The position numbers and the translations under genes were made by a program. Under the pieces are notes generated by a model, which was given only the letters and a program-made list of their open reading frames with translations, was not told the DNA's origin and searched no databases. DNA of 64,000 nucleotides, from NCBI RefSeq assembly GCF_037975245.1, contig NC_092567.1, positions 4,410,214-4,474,213 on the forward strand. Direction: 5' to 3'. Numbering within the stretch: position 1 is the stretch's first letter; every line of letters starts with the position of its first letter. Source of the DNA: Apostichopus japonicus. Lineage: Eukaryota; Echinodermata; Holothuroidea; Aspidochirotida; Stichopodidae. This document shows, piece by piece, positions 34,767 through 44,139 of the stretch.

Positions 34767-37035
34767 ATGATTTTTAGATGCAATCTCCAGCAACTGTGTC
34801 GTCGATCTTTGAAGAAGAGCGCTGTCACCTGTGTTTATTGCAACGCGACGCGAGCAGAGCTCTTTCACCGAATCCATAATGTCGTTGACGTCACCAGTTT
34901 GTTCCAGGATACAGAGAATGGCAAAATTATCCCCGCCTGGTAATCCCTTCAAATGGTTGATGAGTTTCTTTCCAGCATCAGGATCCAGACCACAGGCGAA
35001 TCTAAACAGGTACTGAAGATCAAATGGATCTAAGAACCTGAGCCTATCAGAGAGATTGTGTGCGTTCTTTACAAGAGTGACAAGGTGGTGAGCTGCATAC
35101 CATTCACAGAATAGTTTATGATAAAAACGGACCATCCTTGTTAACAACACATTGTCTCCAGTAGAATCATCGCTCACTACATCTTCTTCGACCACAATGC
35201 CAATTGAAATATACTGGTTATATGATTCTGGTCCGACTCTTTGACGAAATCTAGTCTTAATCCATGACAGTTGTTGGTTTTCCTTGTTTAATCCTTCGAA
35301 AGCTATTTTGTCTAGCTCATGATGTTCCATTTCATGAAGATAGAACTCGTTGCTTCTATTGTCTTTAGATTTCTGTTTCAGATGGTCGTAAAAACATATA
35401 AATATGTGTTTGAAGAACTGTGTGACAGACTTGAACTTCATGAAGTCTCTCTGATCATGAGCCATGTGAGAAAACATCACAAATATGAGAGGCACCTGGC
35501 AAAGATCAGCAAGGATGGAGTTTTCATTGAGCCGTTGTTTTATTTCTTCCACTGCCTCATCGTTGTCACCTACTACGGCCTTGCGAATATACTCATTCCT
35601 AGCTTTGTCATCGAACCCTGTTAGTTTGGTCCTCTTAGTTTCTTTTCTAAGACATCCTGGAAGATATCTTGTCGTTAAGCTGACATCAAAGTCTGCAAAC
35701 AGTTCCATCTTGATGATTCTGTGTACATCGTCATTATCATTGCTGTCCTTGTAAGGATACTCGTCATATCCATCCAAAATAATGTGGACGGACGAGCAAC
35801 TGTGAATGATCTTTGCAATATCATGTTTGCTAACACGGGGTTCGTGGAAGAGAAGACATGACTTAATCGCCCTGTAGAGAGACTTTACACTTCCAAGTTG
35901 TCTTAGCCGAAGAAGAATTAGTATTTCTACATTGTTCATGGGGGAATGAGATACGCCATTGCACCAATCGTAGGCCAGCTGAAGGGTTAACGTCGACTTA
36001 CCATACCCGGGCTCTCCTTGTATAATGCGTCTCCTGGATTCACACCGAAAGTCAGTATAAATACTTTTGTAAGATTCCAAACGCTCCCATGATCCTCTGG
36101 TGCTTAGCGGTAGCTCTGGTGCCAGACAAACTTCAACGCCCCCTTCTACAAAGACCTTGTCCACACAATAAAGTCTATCTTTTATATATGGCAGGGGTTG
36201 AATTGCATCATATGAGCCTTTATATGTCCTTTTGAGACCTTCTATCAGAAATATTTTCTTCTCTAAACAAAAAACAGAAACAATATGTGTAAATGTTACC
36301 ACGTATGACTACATGTGACGAACAATAAATTAGTGACACACATGGGAACACGTAAATCTTAATTGTTTATTCGTTACTGATAATACAATTTTGTTACTGT
36401 TCTCTGTGTTATCAAGACGATAGAGTGTAAGGAGGTTACATTTTTTAGCATAAGAAAATAAAGATACGCAAATGGCAAAATCAGAGTTAAAGGCAACTAC
36501 CTTGAAGATCAGAATTCAGCTCCATTATCACGTGATTTACTTCAGACAGTCTACGAAGCGTGAAGGAGTCGTGTCAGAACAGCCCCTGCCCATCGTTTCC
36601 GAGAATCTGTTTTAAAAATATGAGCAACATAGGGAATCTAAATAATTACACCATTCCGTTAACCGTCAAGATATATACTGCATTGTTTTGACGTTGGAAA
36701 TGGTTTGGTTCAATGTGTTGTTACTTAACATGTGTTGGGAAAGAATATGTTATTCCTAGGAGGTGCAATGATTAGTACATGACAAAGAGACACCAAGACA
36801 AAATTCAGACCAAGACCCCAATGATGCCTTACGCTATGCTACGTGCTATATATTTAAAATTACTTCAGCGCAAATAATTTATTATTCCAAATAGTTATAT
36901 CCATAAACCGGATTATCGCTTACAAGATGGTTAAAGAAGGTTACAATGGTTAATGTTATGTTGAATTACCGTCTTGTTTAACCTATTTAAGAAAAAAGTA
37001 AATCAACTGAAACTGACTTACGATTTGCCCTTCAT
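34767..37035 (-). CDS. NLR-like NACHT-domain protein (partial gene model)
   Basis: The large exon is 36262-34767 on the minus strand, between the acceptor TTTTTTGTTTAG and the donor GTAAGT (34766-34761). It encodes about 498 residues. About 83 residues in is the P-loop GEPGYGKST, near 160 is the Walker B-like VHIILDGYDEY, and near 195 is the sensor-like LTTRYLPG. Near 380, FYHKLFCEWYAAHHL matches the helical segment that follows NACHT in NLRs. NACHT ATPases are cytosolic, nucleotide-driven switches, often in innate immune sensing. Upstream, a 50-bp exon (36550-36501) joins in phase and gives LSEVNHVIMELNSDLQ-EKK. A 14-base first exon (37035-37022, ATG to GTAAGT) also fits the phase. No death-fold domain or LRRs were found, so the 3' end and possible effector parts are missing. 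Confidence is high for NACHT and low for the first exon. Confidence 0.85.
36501..36550 (-). CDS. Candidate exon 2 of the NACHT gene
   Basis: It starts after the pyrimidine-rich acceptor CTCCTTCACGCTTCGTAG and ends at CTTCAAG before GTAGTT. The frame reads LSEVNHVIMELNSDLQ and joins the NACHT exon in phase (G + AG = Glu). Phase agreement on both sides supports it. The internal ATG could instead be the start codon. Confidence 0.45.
37022..37035 (-). CDS. Candidate first coding exon of the NACHT gene
   Basis: ATGAAGGGCAAATC directly precedes a consensus GTAAGT donor (37021-37016) on the minus strand. Two leftover bases (TC) plus the first base of exon 2 give Ser and keep the frame. A 14-base coding exon is short, so this is tentative. 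Confidence 0.3.
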
Positions 37036-37454
37036 GTCTTCATCTAATAATTGATCGTGTTGTTACGAGTCCATATGCAGGTTTGTCCACCTGTCAATTG
37101 AATAGGAAATTCCTGTAAATAGCCTTGCCTGTGTTAAGCAATGAACTCCAACCACATACAGTAATAAAATTCCTTTGATTGTATGCCGTATAAAGAAGTT
37201 GAAATTCCATGGTCATTACACATGCGGCTGACATATATGCAAAAATGCATATCACAATGCCAAACATTATCATTATAGTGAAAATGTGAAAACTAATTTA
37301 GTACAGCAACATGCCCGATACCACATGTACATGTATGTACACTATAAAGGGTCATATATTGGTCAATCCATGCCAAATCAACAGAGCCTCGCCTCAACCC
37401 TCTCAGAATCGCTAGAAATTGATGTGGTGTCTTGCCATATGTCTCAAAGGATGA

Positions 37455-37795
37455 AATTGGTCGGTACCGCACATTCGATGGATCGGTACCGCATATTCGA
37501 TTGATCGGTACCGCACTTTCGATTGATCGGTACCGCACTATCGATCGATCGGTACCGCACATTCGATTACTTGGTTCCGCACATTCGATTGATCGATACC
37601 CCACATTCGATCGATCGGTACCGAACATTCGATTGATCGGTACCGAACATTCGTGTGATCGGTACCGCACGATCGATTGATCGGTACCGCACATTCGATT
37701 GATCGGTACCTCACATTCGATCGATCGGTATCGCACATTTGATCGATCGATACCGCACATTCGATTAATCGGTACCAAACATTCGATTCATACCA
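37455..37795. repeat. 22-bp minisatellite (GATCGGTACCGCACATTCGATT)
   Basis: About 15 units. Each contains the palindrome GGTACC and an ATCGATTGATC or ATCGATCGATC junction, so the array can form many small hairpins. Frames on both strands are repeat artefacts (RYRTFDRSVP-like peptides). Confidence 0.95.
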
Positions 37796-38297
37796 AAAAA
37801 TGTTGAAGACCATTTGGTTGCTAGGATATGGCCCCGCCTAGCAACCAAATCCAGATTGCATTTTAAGAGCCCTAAATTTGTGTCTTCCCCCCCCCCAAAA
37901 AAAAAAAATTAAAAAAAATACACACACACATCCTCAACCCAGCCCTAATACAGAGTCCAGATTTGGATCACAGTCGATATTTGTGCTATATGAAATACAT
38001 GTTAAATGAGAGAAAACTTACAGTCAATCTTCATAAATATAACATCATCAGTCATATCCTCCTAGCCACTCAAATTGATAACCAATTTTCAATTAAGTAC
38101 AAAATATGTCTCCTGTACAGATTTGAGGAACTTTCTTGTTTATTCTCCACATCCAGTGCTGACTACTCTGTTGTACCTTTGTCAACCATACTTGTCTGTT
38201 GACACATCGATTACTCCATGATCGGGTGTTTTGTCATTAGCAGAGATTCATCTCAGTTGTAATTGATTCTTTTCTCTGAATCTCTTACGGTTGGCAG
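37796..38297. other. No supported gene
   Basis: A TATxGGCCCCGCCTAGCAACC segment and an A-rich run near 37900 are present. Nothing else recognised. Confidence 0.4.
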
Positions 38298-38552
38298 TCA
38301 TTTTACTAAGAATTTCAGTGTGAAGAGTATACAATCTTCCACCTGCTTTGATTGGTGCAATAAAACATGGGAGTATGGAACCCAACAAACATCATCTCTT
38401 GATGGGAGAATCACAGACCCTTTCTGTTCTGAGTTGCGCATGAATTTAAACTTGATGTCATTAAATGAATCAGAATTGTCTAAAATTATTCCAACCCACC
38501 AGTGGCTATCATAGACACAAGAGACAAACTGTCCAAACCTCAAATCATGAAT
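38298..38552 (-). pseudogene. Conserved-domain remnant (CVYD-WW-KFM-DVCWVP type)
   Basis: The minus-strand frame reads RFGQFVSCVYDSHWWVGI, then IKFKFMRNSEQKGSV and RDDVCWVPYSHVL, and stops at 38298. The spacing of YD..WW.G, KFM and (E/D)DVCWVP..H matches a domain I remember from uncharacterised, often transposon-associated, invertebrate proteins. A TAA at 38553-38555 closes the frame upstream. An acceptor-like GGTTTGGACAG lies just before the FVSC codons. It could be a final exon or a dead fragment; no partner exon was found. Confidence 0.4.
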
Positions 38553-39029
38553 TTATTGTGGTATTACAGCTTCCATTGGCTCAGCTTACATTTTTGATGT
38601 GATGTTTCCTGTGTACAATCTGGCATGTACCATCAATGCTTGGATTAAACAATGCCTCACTTCATTGTGTATACATCTTACTTAACTAGTATTTGTGAAG
38701 TCTTTGATAAACAACAAGAAGCAAGATGAGATGTTGAAGTTAATCCTCTGGTGATATTTATTTTGCTTACAAAAAGTATACTCATTGCATGATGTTGCAC
38801 AGATTGAATGAACGATTCAGTACTGTATCACACTTGATATCTATAAAGCAGTTAAAGGAGATTTCCTTACATAACTTTAAGCATTGCGGGGCATGGTATC
38901 ATCAAAATGATAAAACAACACAAGGAGAGACAGGGACTATTCACTCGGGGAAGTGGTGGGGAATGGGAACCCAAACCAATGTGTGGGAGGAGGGGGGGCC
39001 GGGGGTACATACATTAGGACAATTTGAAG

Positions 39030-39790
39030 CAGAACATTACCATACCAAATAATTTAGTATGTCCTTAATGTATGTGTTATGCAGTCTCTTTCAAGTAAAA
39101 TTCAGTCACATACTGTATGTATACAAATCTGCATAGTGAACTATGGCCAGGAAGGGTGTCAGATTGAGGACAGTATGTATTTATTTAGTGCCTCCTGTAA
39201 AATAACACTGTACTGATCATGTACACATGTACAGTACACACTGTTCATGTATGGACTGGTTCACATTCATTTTCTATTCTGATATAGGGTTGGGTAGAGG
39301 ATGTGGGTGGGAGGGGGGTGAGTTACATGCATACATACAATTTGAAGCAGATGTTTACCATACCAAATAATTCAGTATACCTTGAATGCGTGTGTTATGC
39401 AGTCTTTTTGCATTAAAGGTAAATCACATACTGTATGTATAAAAATCTGCATAGTGCACTATGGCCAGGAAGGGTGTGGGATTGTGGACATTGTATATTT
39501 ATTTAGTGCGGTGCCTCGTGTAAAATAACACTTCCCTGACCTTGTACACATGTACATTGTACAGTATACACTGTACCTGCAAGAACTGGTCCACATTCAA
39601 TTTATATGCTGATAAAGGGAATTGGTAGAGGATGTGGGTGTGGCGGTTACATACATACAGACAGTTTGAAGCAGATGTTTACCATACCAAATAATTCAGT
39701 ATACCTTGAATGCATGTGTTATGCAGTCTCTTCGCAGTAAAAGTCATCCACATACTGTATGTATATACAAATCTGCATAGTGCACTATGG
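39030..39790. repeat. ~320-bp tandem repeat, about 2.3 units
   Basis: ACCATACCAAATAATTxAGT, TGTTATGCAGTCT and ACTATGGCCAGGAAGGGTGT recur at a spacing of roughly 320 bp (near 39040, 39358 and 39680). Confidence 0.85.
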
Positions 39791-40940
39791 GGAGGGTGCC
39801 ATGGGGGGAGGGAGTCAGAGAGTATTAGACAGAACAGTTTTAATAATTACATTTCAATATTTACTAATGTTGTGTAATATGGTCTCTTTGAAAGAAGATA
39901 CAACGTTTCCACTGTTTCCCTCGCAAGCATGTTTCTGCAAAGCTGATGTCACTCAAATACTTCCCTTACACTATTAAACTAAGTAAGGATGTTGCCCTTC
40001 GCCGTATGTAAAGTACTGATTAGAATTGAAATCTTAAACACGCTACATATTTGTTTGGTATCTCAGTACATTTCATTATCAAACTGTGTTTTGCTCTCAC
40101 ATGTCTCAAAAAACAATGTGTGCTTTTTAAATGTTAACTAACACCCTCTCCCTCCATTAGGTCTGGAACGTCTTGTATGTTTGCTTGATGATGTTAGTAT
40201 TTACATACAATGCACTAGGTGAGCACATGTCGTTTCCATAGTACAAAGTAAGCATATATTTCTCGATTGTGTTCTGCTCAATTCCTTTATAGTTAAGATA
40301 TGCTTAGTTAAGATAACTTGAACTTTTCTGATAATCATTCAACAACAAGGCTAAGATCGTTATTATTTATGACTTAGATTTGCTAAGCATGTCCAGCTCT
40401 TGCTAAAAGTAGTAATTCTAGCTTTTCGCAGGTGATGTTTGAGATTTCTAACATAGCCTTACTTTATTACTAGTCAAGCATATAGCCTAAGTTTGGCCTG
40501 GCCTTGTACAAATCCTAGCCTATGCCTCTACACCATACCGTCACATTATCTCTCTGATCAATTATTACTGTTTAAGCTATTAACAGCGGTTCTTCTCCAT
40601 TAAAAAATCTATCTTCATAACAACAAGTCAATGGTAAGAAACAACTCCCACGAATTCACTACGTCTGCAGCTCCACTAATATAGAACTAAACCATTCATT
40701 TTCAGTGATATAGACACTAGATGAATACCCGTGTGTGAAGTAAGATAGTTTTTTCCTCGTTTCTCTTTCGACATTCGCGAATAAGTAACTGTAGTACACA
40801 TGTTTCTTATTCGGTAATGGTTCGATATACAACTGTGAAAGCCGAATGCTTCCGTGTATACGAGATCATCAAGATTTTTGTTGTTGTTGAAAAAAAGTAC
40901 ATTTAGTGTATTTTTCCAAAGATAATGAGGTTTTATATAT
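39791..40940. other. No supported gene
   Basis: AT-rich; no recognised exon or repeat. Confidence 0.4.
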
Positions 40941-40945
40941 GATGC

Positions 40946-41560
40946 AATGGGTCATACAAACTCTGAAGACGATGTAGAACATTACCACAATGCGTCTTCC
41001 CCGGTCCAAACAGTGCTTGACCATTCACATGACCACTACATCATCACTCCTTAAATTAATGTAACGGCACAACGAAAAAGCTTTGTTTCCTAATCCATCA
41101 AGCACGTCTTGGAACACCTAGCCAATGGGTCATATGATCTCTAATGAAAATGTAGAAGAGTACCATAATGCGCCTTGCCCGGTCCAAAGAGTGCTTGACC
41201 AATTAAATGACCACTATATCATCACTTCTAAAATTAGTGTAACGGGACAACGAAAAAGCATTGGGCCGTAATCCATCCAGGACGCCTTTGACCACCCAAA
41301 CAATGGGTCATATGATCTCTAATGAAAATGTAGAAGAGTACCATAATGCGCCTTGCCCGGTCCAAAGGGTGCTTGACCAATTAAATGACCACTATATCAT
41401 CACTTCTAAAATTAGTGTAACGGGACAACGAAAAAGCATTGGGCCGTAATCCATCCAGGACGCCTTTGACCACCCAAACAATGGGTCATATGATATCTAA
41501 TGACAATGTAGAAGAGTACCATCGTGCGTCTTGCCCAGTCCAAAGTGTGCTTGCTTCGTG
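40946..41560. repeat. ~178-bp satellite, about 3.5 units
   Basis: CAATGGGTCATATGATCTCT starts units near 41124 and 41301, with variants at 40946 and 41479. Units 2 and 3 are almost identical, while units 1 and 4 are diverged, as expected for an array edge. Confidence 0.95.
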
Positions 41561-42210
41561 TAGCCCCCTCCTTTCTTCTTCCCGTAGCTTAGTACCATCC
41601 TCATCAAGAAAAAAATATTTTTTTGAGATAAAATACAGTAGTTGAAATTTATATAAGAAAGAAATCTTGATTTCGAGATATGCAATGGCAATTATTGAGA
41701 TAAAACGCTAAAATGTTAATATGATAAGTCGACCTTTTGATATAAACATTTCTAGTAAAAAGGCGAACATTTAAAGCAAAAAGTATTCGACATTTTACAA
41801 GGAGGGAATTAAAGAAGAGGTTGAAATTATTCGAAGAATTTTAATTTTCAGATAAAGTAGTCTAATGTTGAGAATTTCGGTTAAATTAACGATGGCAGTT
41901 TAAGACAAACTTGACTTTCAAGAAAGGGTTTCAATTTGAGAATGGTTTGAAATTCCCGAAAATATTCGAAACTTTCGGGATAAAATATGAAAATTTTAAT
42001 ATGAAAATTTTGAAAATGTTCAGTGTTCCATGTGGGTCACAGTAATAAAAAATGTGTATTGTTAGCTTAATTGGTATACCTACCCCATCCCACCACATCC
42101 CCATCCCCAACCCATTCAGTTGTTGATCTCTTCCTACGCCAATCATGTGATTTGTCACATGTCTGCATAGATATGGGGAAAGGTGTAGAACATATAGGAG
42201 GAGGTACATA
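41561..42210. other. AT-rich stretch, no supported gene
   Basis: Many short GAAAATTT/TTCGA patches; nothing recognised. Confidence 0.4.
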
Positions 42211-42219
42211 TTTTGGCAA

Positions 42220-42905
42220 ATTCATGTATCCATCCAATCCATCCATCCTATCTATCCATCATATACATCCTAGCCATCCATCATATACATCCTATCCATC
42301 CAATTTTATCTATCCATCCAATTTTATATCCATCCTATCCAATCATTCTATCTGTCCATGCTTTCCATCCTATATATCCATCCTATCAATCCATCGTATC
42401 CATCTATCATATATATCCTATCCATTCATTCTATCATCCTATCCATTAATCCAATCCATCCTATCCGTCCATACTATACATCATTTCCATCCAATCATTC
42501 TATCTATCCATCCTTTCCATCCTTTCAATACATCGTATCCATCTATCCTATACATCCTATCCATTCATTCTATCATCCTATCCATTAATCACATTCATCC
42601 ATCTTATCCATCCATCCTATCCATCTACCGTATTCATCTACTTTATACATCCTATCCATTCATTCTATCATCCTATCCATTTATCGTATCCATCTATCCT
42701 ATCCATCCTATCCATCCATCCCATCAATCCATCCTACACATCCATCCTATCAATCAATCGTATCCATCTATTCTATACTTGGTATCCATCCATCCTATCC
42801 ATCCATCATATCCATCGATCATATACTTCCATCCTATACATCCTATCCATCCAATTATATCTCTCTGTCATATACATCCATCCTATCCATCCATCCTACC
42901 CATCC
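42220..42905. repeat. CCATCCTAT / ATCCATC minisatellite
   Basis: About 690 bp of ATCCATCC and TATCCATC units are interrupted by CATTCTATC variants. It keeps long frames open in several phases (Ser/His/Pro/Ile-rich peptides), which is a composition artefact. Confidence 0.95.
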
Positions 42906-43181
42906 ATTTCTATCTGTCATACCACTTGCTACACATTCAATTCTTATTTACGGCTTGGCTTGCCTATAAAGAGTGGTTTGTCTGTGTAAAAATTGTGTAA
43001 ACAAATTGGCAGATTCAAAGCGCCAGGGGTGCACTCTGTACAATCACAATACTTGGGTAATAGGCCCGTAATGACATTTAGTCAAAGCCAATTTATACGC
43101 TTTAACACATCAGTAGAATCACTGTGGTCGAGTGGTACGGGCTTAGGTTCGTGACACGAAGATCGGGGGTTCGATTTCTAC

Positions 43182-43223
43182 CTTCGCCTGATGAGTCCCA
43201 AAAGGACGAAACCGGTCGTGAAG
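43182..43223 (+). ncRNA. Type I minimal hammerhead ribozyme
   Basis: Stem I is CTTCGC (43182-43187) with GTGAAG (43218-43223), 6 bp including one G-U. The core CTGATGA is at 43188-43194. Stem II is GTCC/GGAC (43195-43198 and 43204-43207) closed by CAAAA. GAAA is at 43208-43211. The ACCGGT at 43211-43216 is self-complementary and forms stem III with almost no loop, as in minimal hammerheads that act best as dimers. The predicted cut follows C43217 in the GTC triplet. Every invariant core base is present. Activity is inferred. Confidence 0.85.
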
Positions 43224-43261
43224 TGGATATTTTTTCTGGTGTGTTATTCTTTATTGATTTA

Positions 43262-43267
43262 CTATAC

Positions 43268-43322
<55 letters not shown>
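43262..43322. repeat. (TA)n microsatellite
   Basis: About 60 bp of nearly pure TA repeat directly downstream of the hammerhead element. Confidence 0.95.
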
Positions 43323-43323
<1 letters not shown>

Positions 43324-43585
43324 TATTAATTTGGTGTTTTACGAATATTCTCTATTAGAAAACGACATTTGCTTTGCTTTTGAAGACTTCCTTTCCGACA
43401 TGGATTTTCGTGGAAAAATTACGGTGCTAATTGACAGTATTTAATAGCAGGAATCAGTAGATGTGGGCAAAACCACAACATAAGACACATCATAACATAA
43501 TTACAAAGCAGCAAGATAACGTTTCCATATGTGTGGTTAGTTTACTAAATACATTTTCTACTATAGCATTAACTGCTTCACTTAC

Positions 43586-44046
43586 GAGTTAGATATTTCT
43601 GCCAGATACTTTCAATAAGACTGGGGTGATCAAGACTTCTCGCATAACCGATGGAATCTGTAAATTGATAGAAAAATTGAAATGATTCCATAAAGAAAGT
43701 AGCGTCAACCTACATTGGTGAAAAACCAAACGTTGTTATTATGTTACTTAACAATATTGAAGTTGTAAACAGTATAACGATTTACTTTATGTTGATATTT
43801 TGTTCGTATTTGTGTTCTTTCAGCCGTTGAAAGTTTGTCACACAGGCCTTAGTATTGACGCAACGAACATAAAAAGACATTAAACTAGTTTCTATAATTT
43901 AAGCATTCCGTACCATATCTTGCAGTAGAAAAGCTGCCACTTGTCAGTAAAACACACCTAAGAACACGTAAAGCTCTATTACCACGACTATCCCGGATAT
44001 CATCAGGCAAAACCGAGTCGATCGGAAAATATAGTGACAAAGACAT
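43586..44046 (-). CDS. Possible two-exon gene fragment, unknown protein
   Basis: On the minus strand an ATG at 44046 opens MSLSLYFPIDSVLPDDIRDS, then RGNRALRVLRCVLLTSGSFS. A possible donor ATG|GTACGG ends the exon at 43914. The next exon (43657-43586) has acceptor CAATTTACAG and donor GTAAGT and reads SIGYARSLDHPSLIESIWQK. The phases fit across the join. I recognise no domain, and later exons were not found. An alternative donor (AG|GTGTGT near 43966) would break the phase. Confidence 0.3.
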
Positions 44047-44139
44047 GTAAGGAATGTATAAAATTTGAATGTGCTGAGAATTTGATAGAAAGGTTCTTGT
44101 CTTGCTTCACCAATTTTTATAACATTAAATGGTAGCAAA

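Larger units (their letters stand above)
43120..43330 (+). mobile_element. tRNA-derived short element with hammerhead ribozyme
   Basis: An A-box-like TGGTCGAGTGG (43125-43135) and a B-box-like GGTTCGATTTC (43168-43178) lie 43 bases apart. The anticodon loop TGACACG resembles tRNA-Val(GAC). Four bases after the B box a hammerhead motif starts (43182-43223), then a T-rich stretch and a TA microsatellite. Hammerheads inside SINE-like pol III elements are known from schistosomes (the Sm-alpha family), and minimal type I forms occur in Penelope-like elements and retrozymes. Only one copy is in the window, so the element borders are inferred. Confidence 0.75.

Noticed and set aside
37293-37813. Minus-strand frames of 161 and 91 codons with CGTDRSNVRYRSIE-like repeats
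   Set aside because: The 22-bp repeat shifts frame every unit (22 is not a multiple of 3), so it produces repetitive peptides in all phases. No start context or domain.
42071-43000. 309-codon plus-strand open frame
   Set aside because: It is kept open by the CCATCCTAT minisatellite. Several phases are open at once and the peptide is a Ser/His/Pro/Ile repeat.
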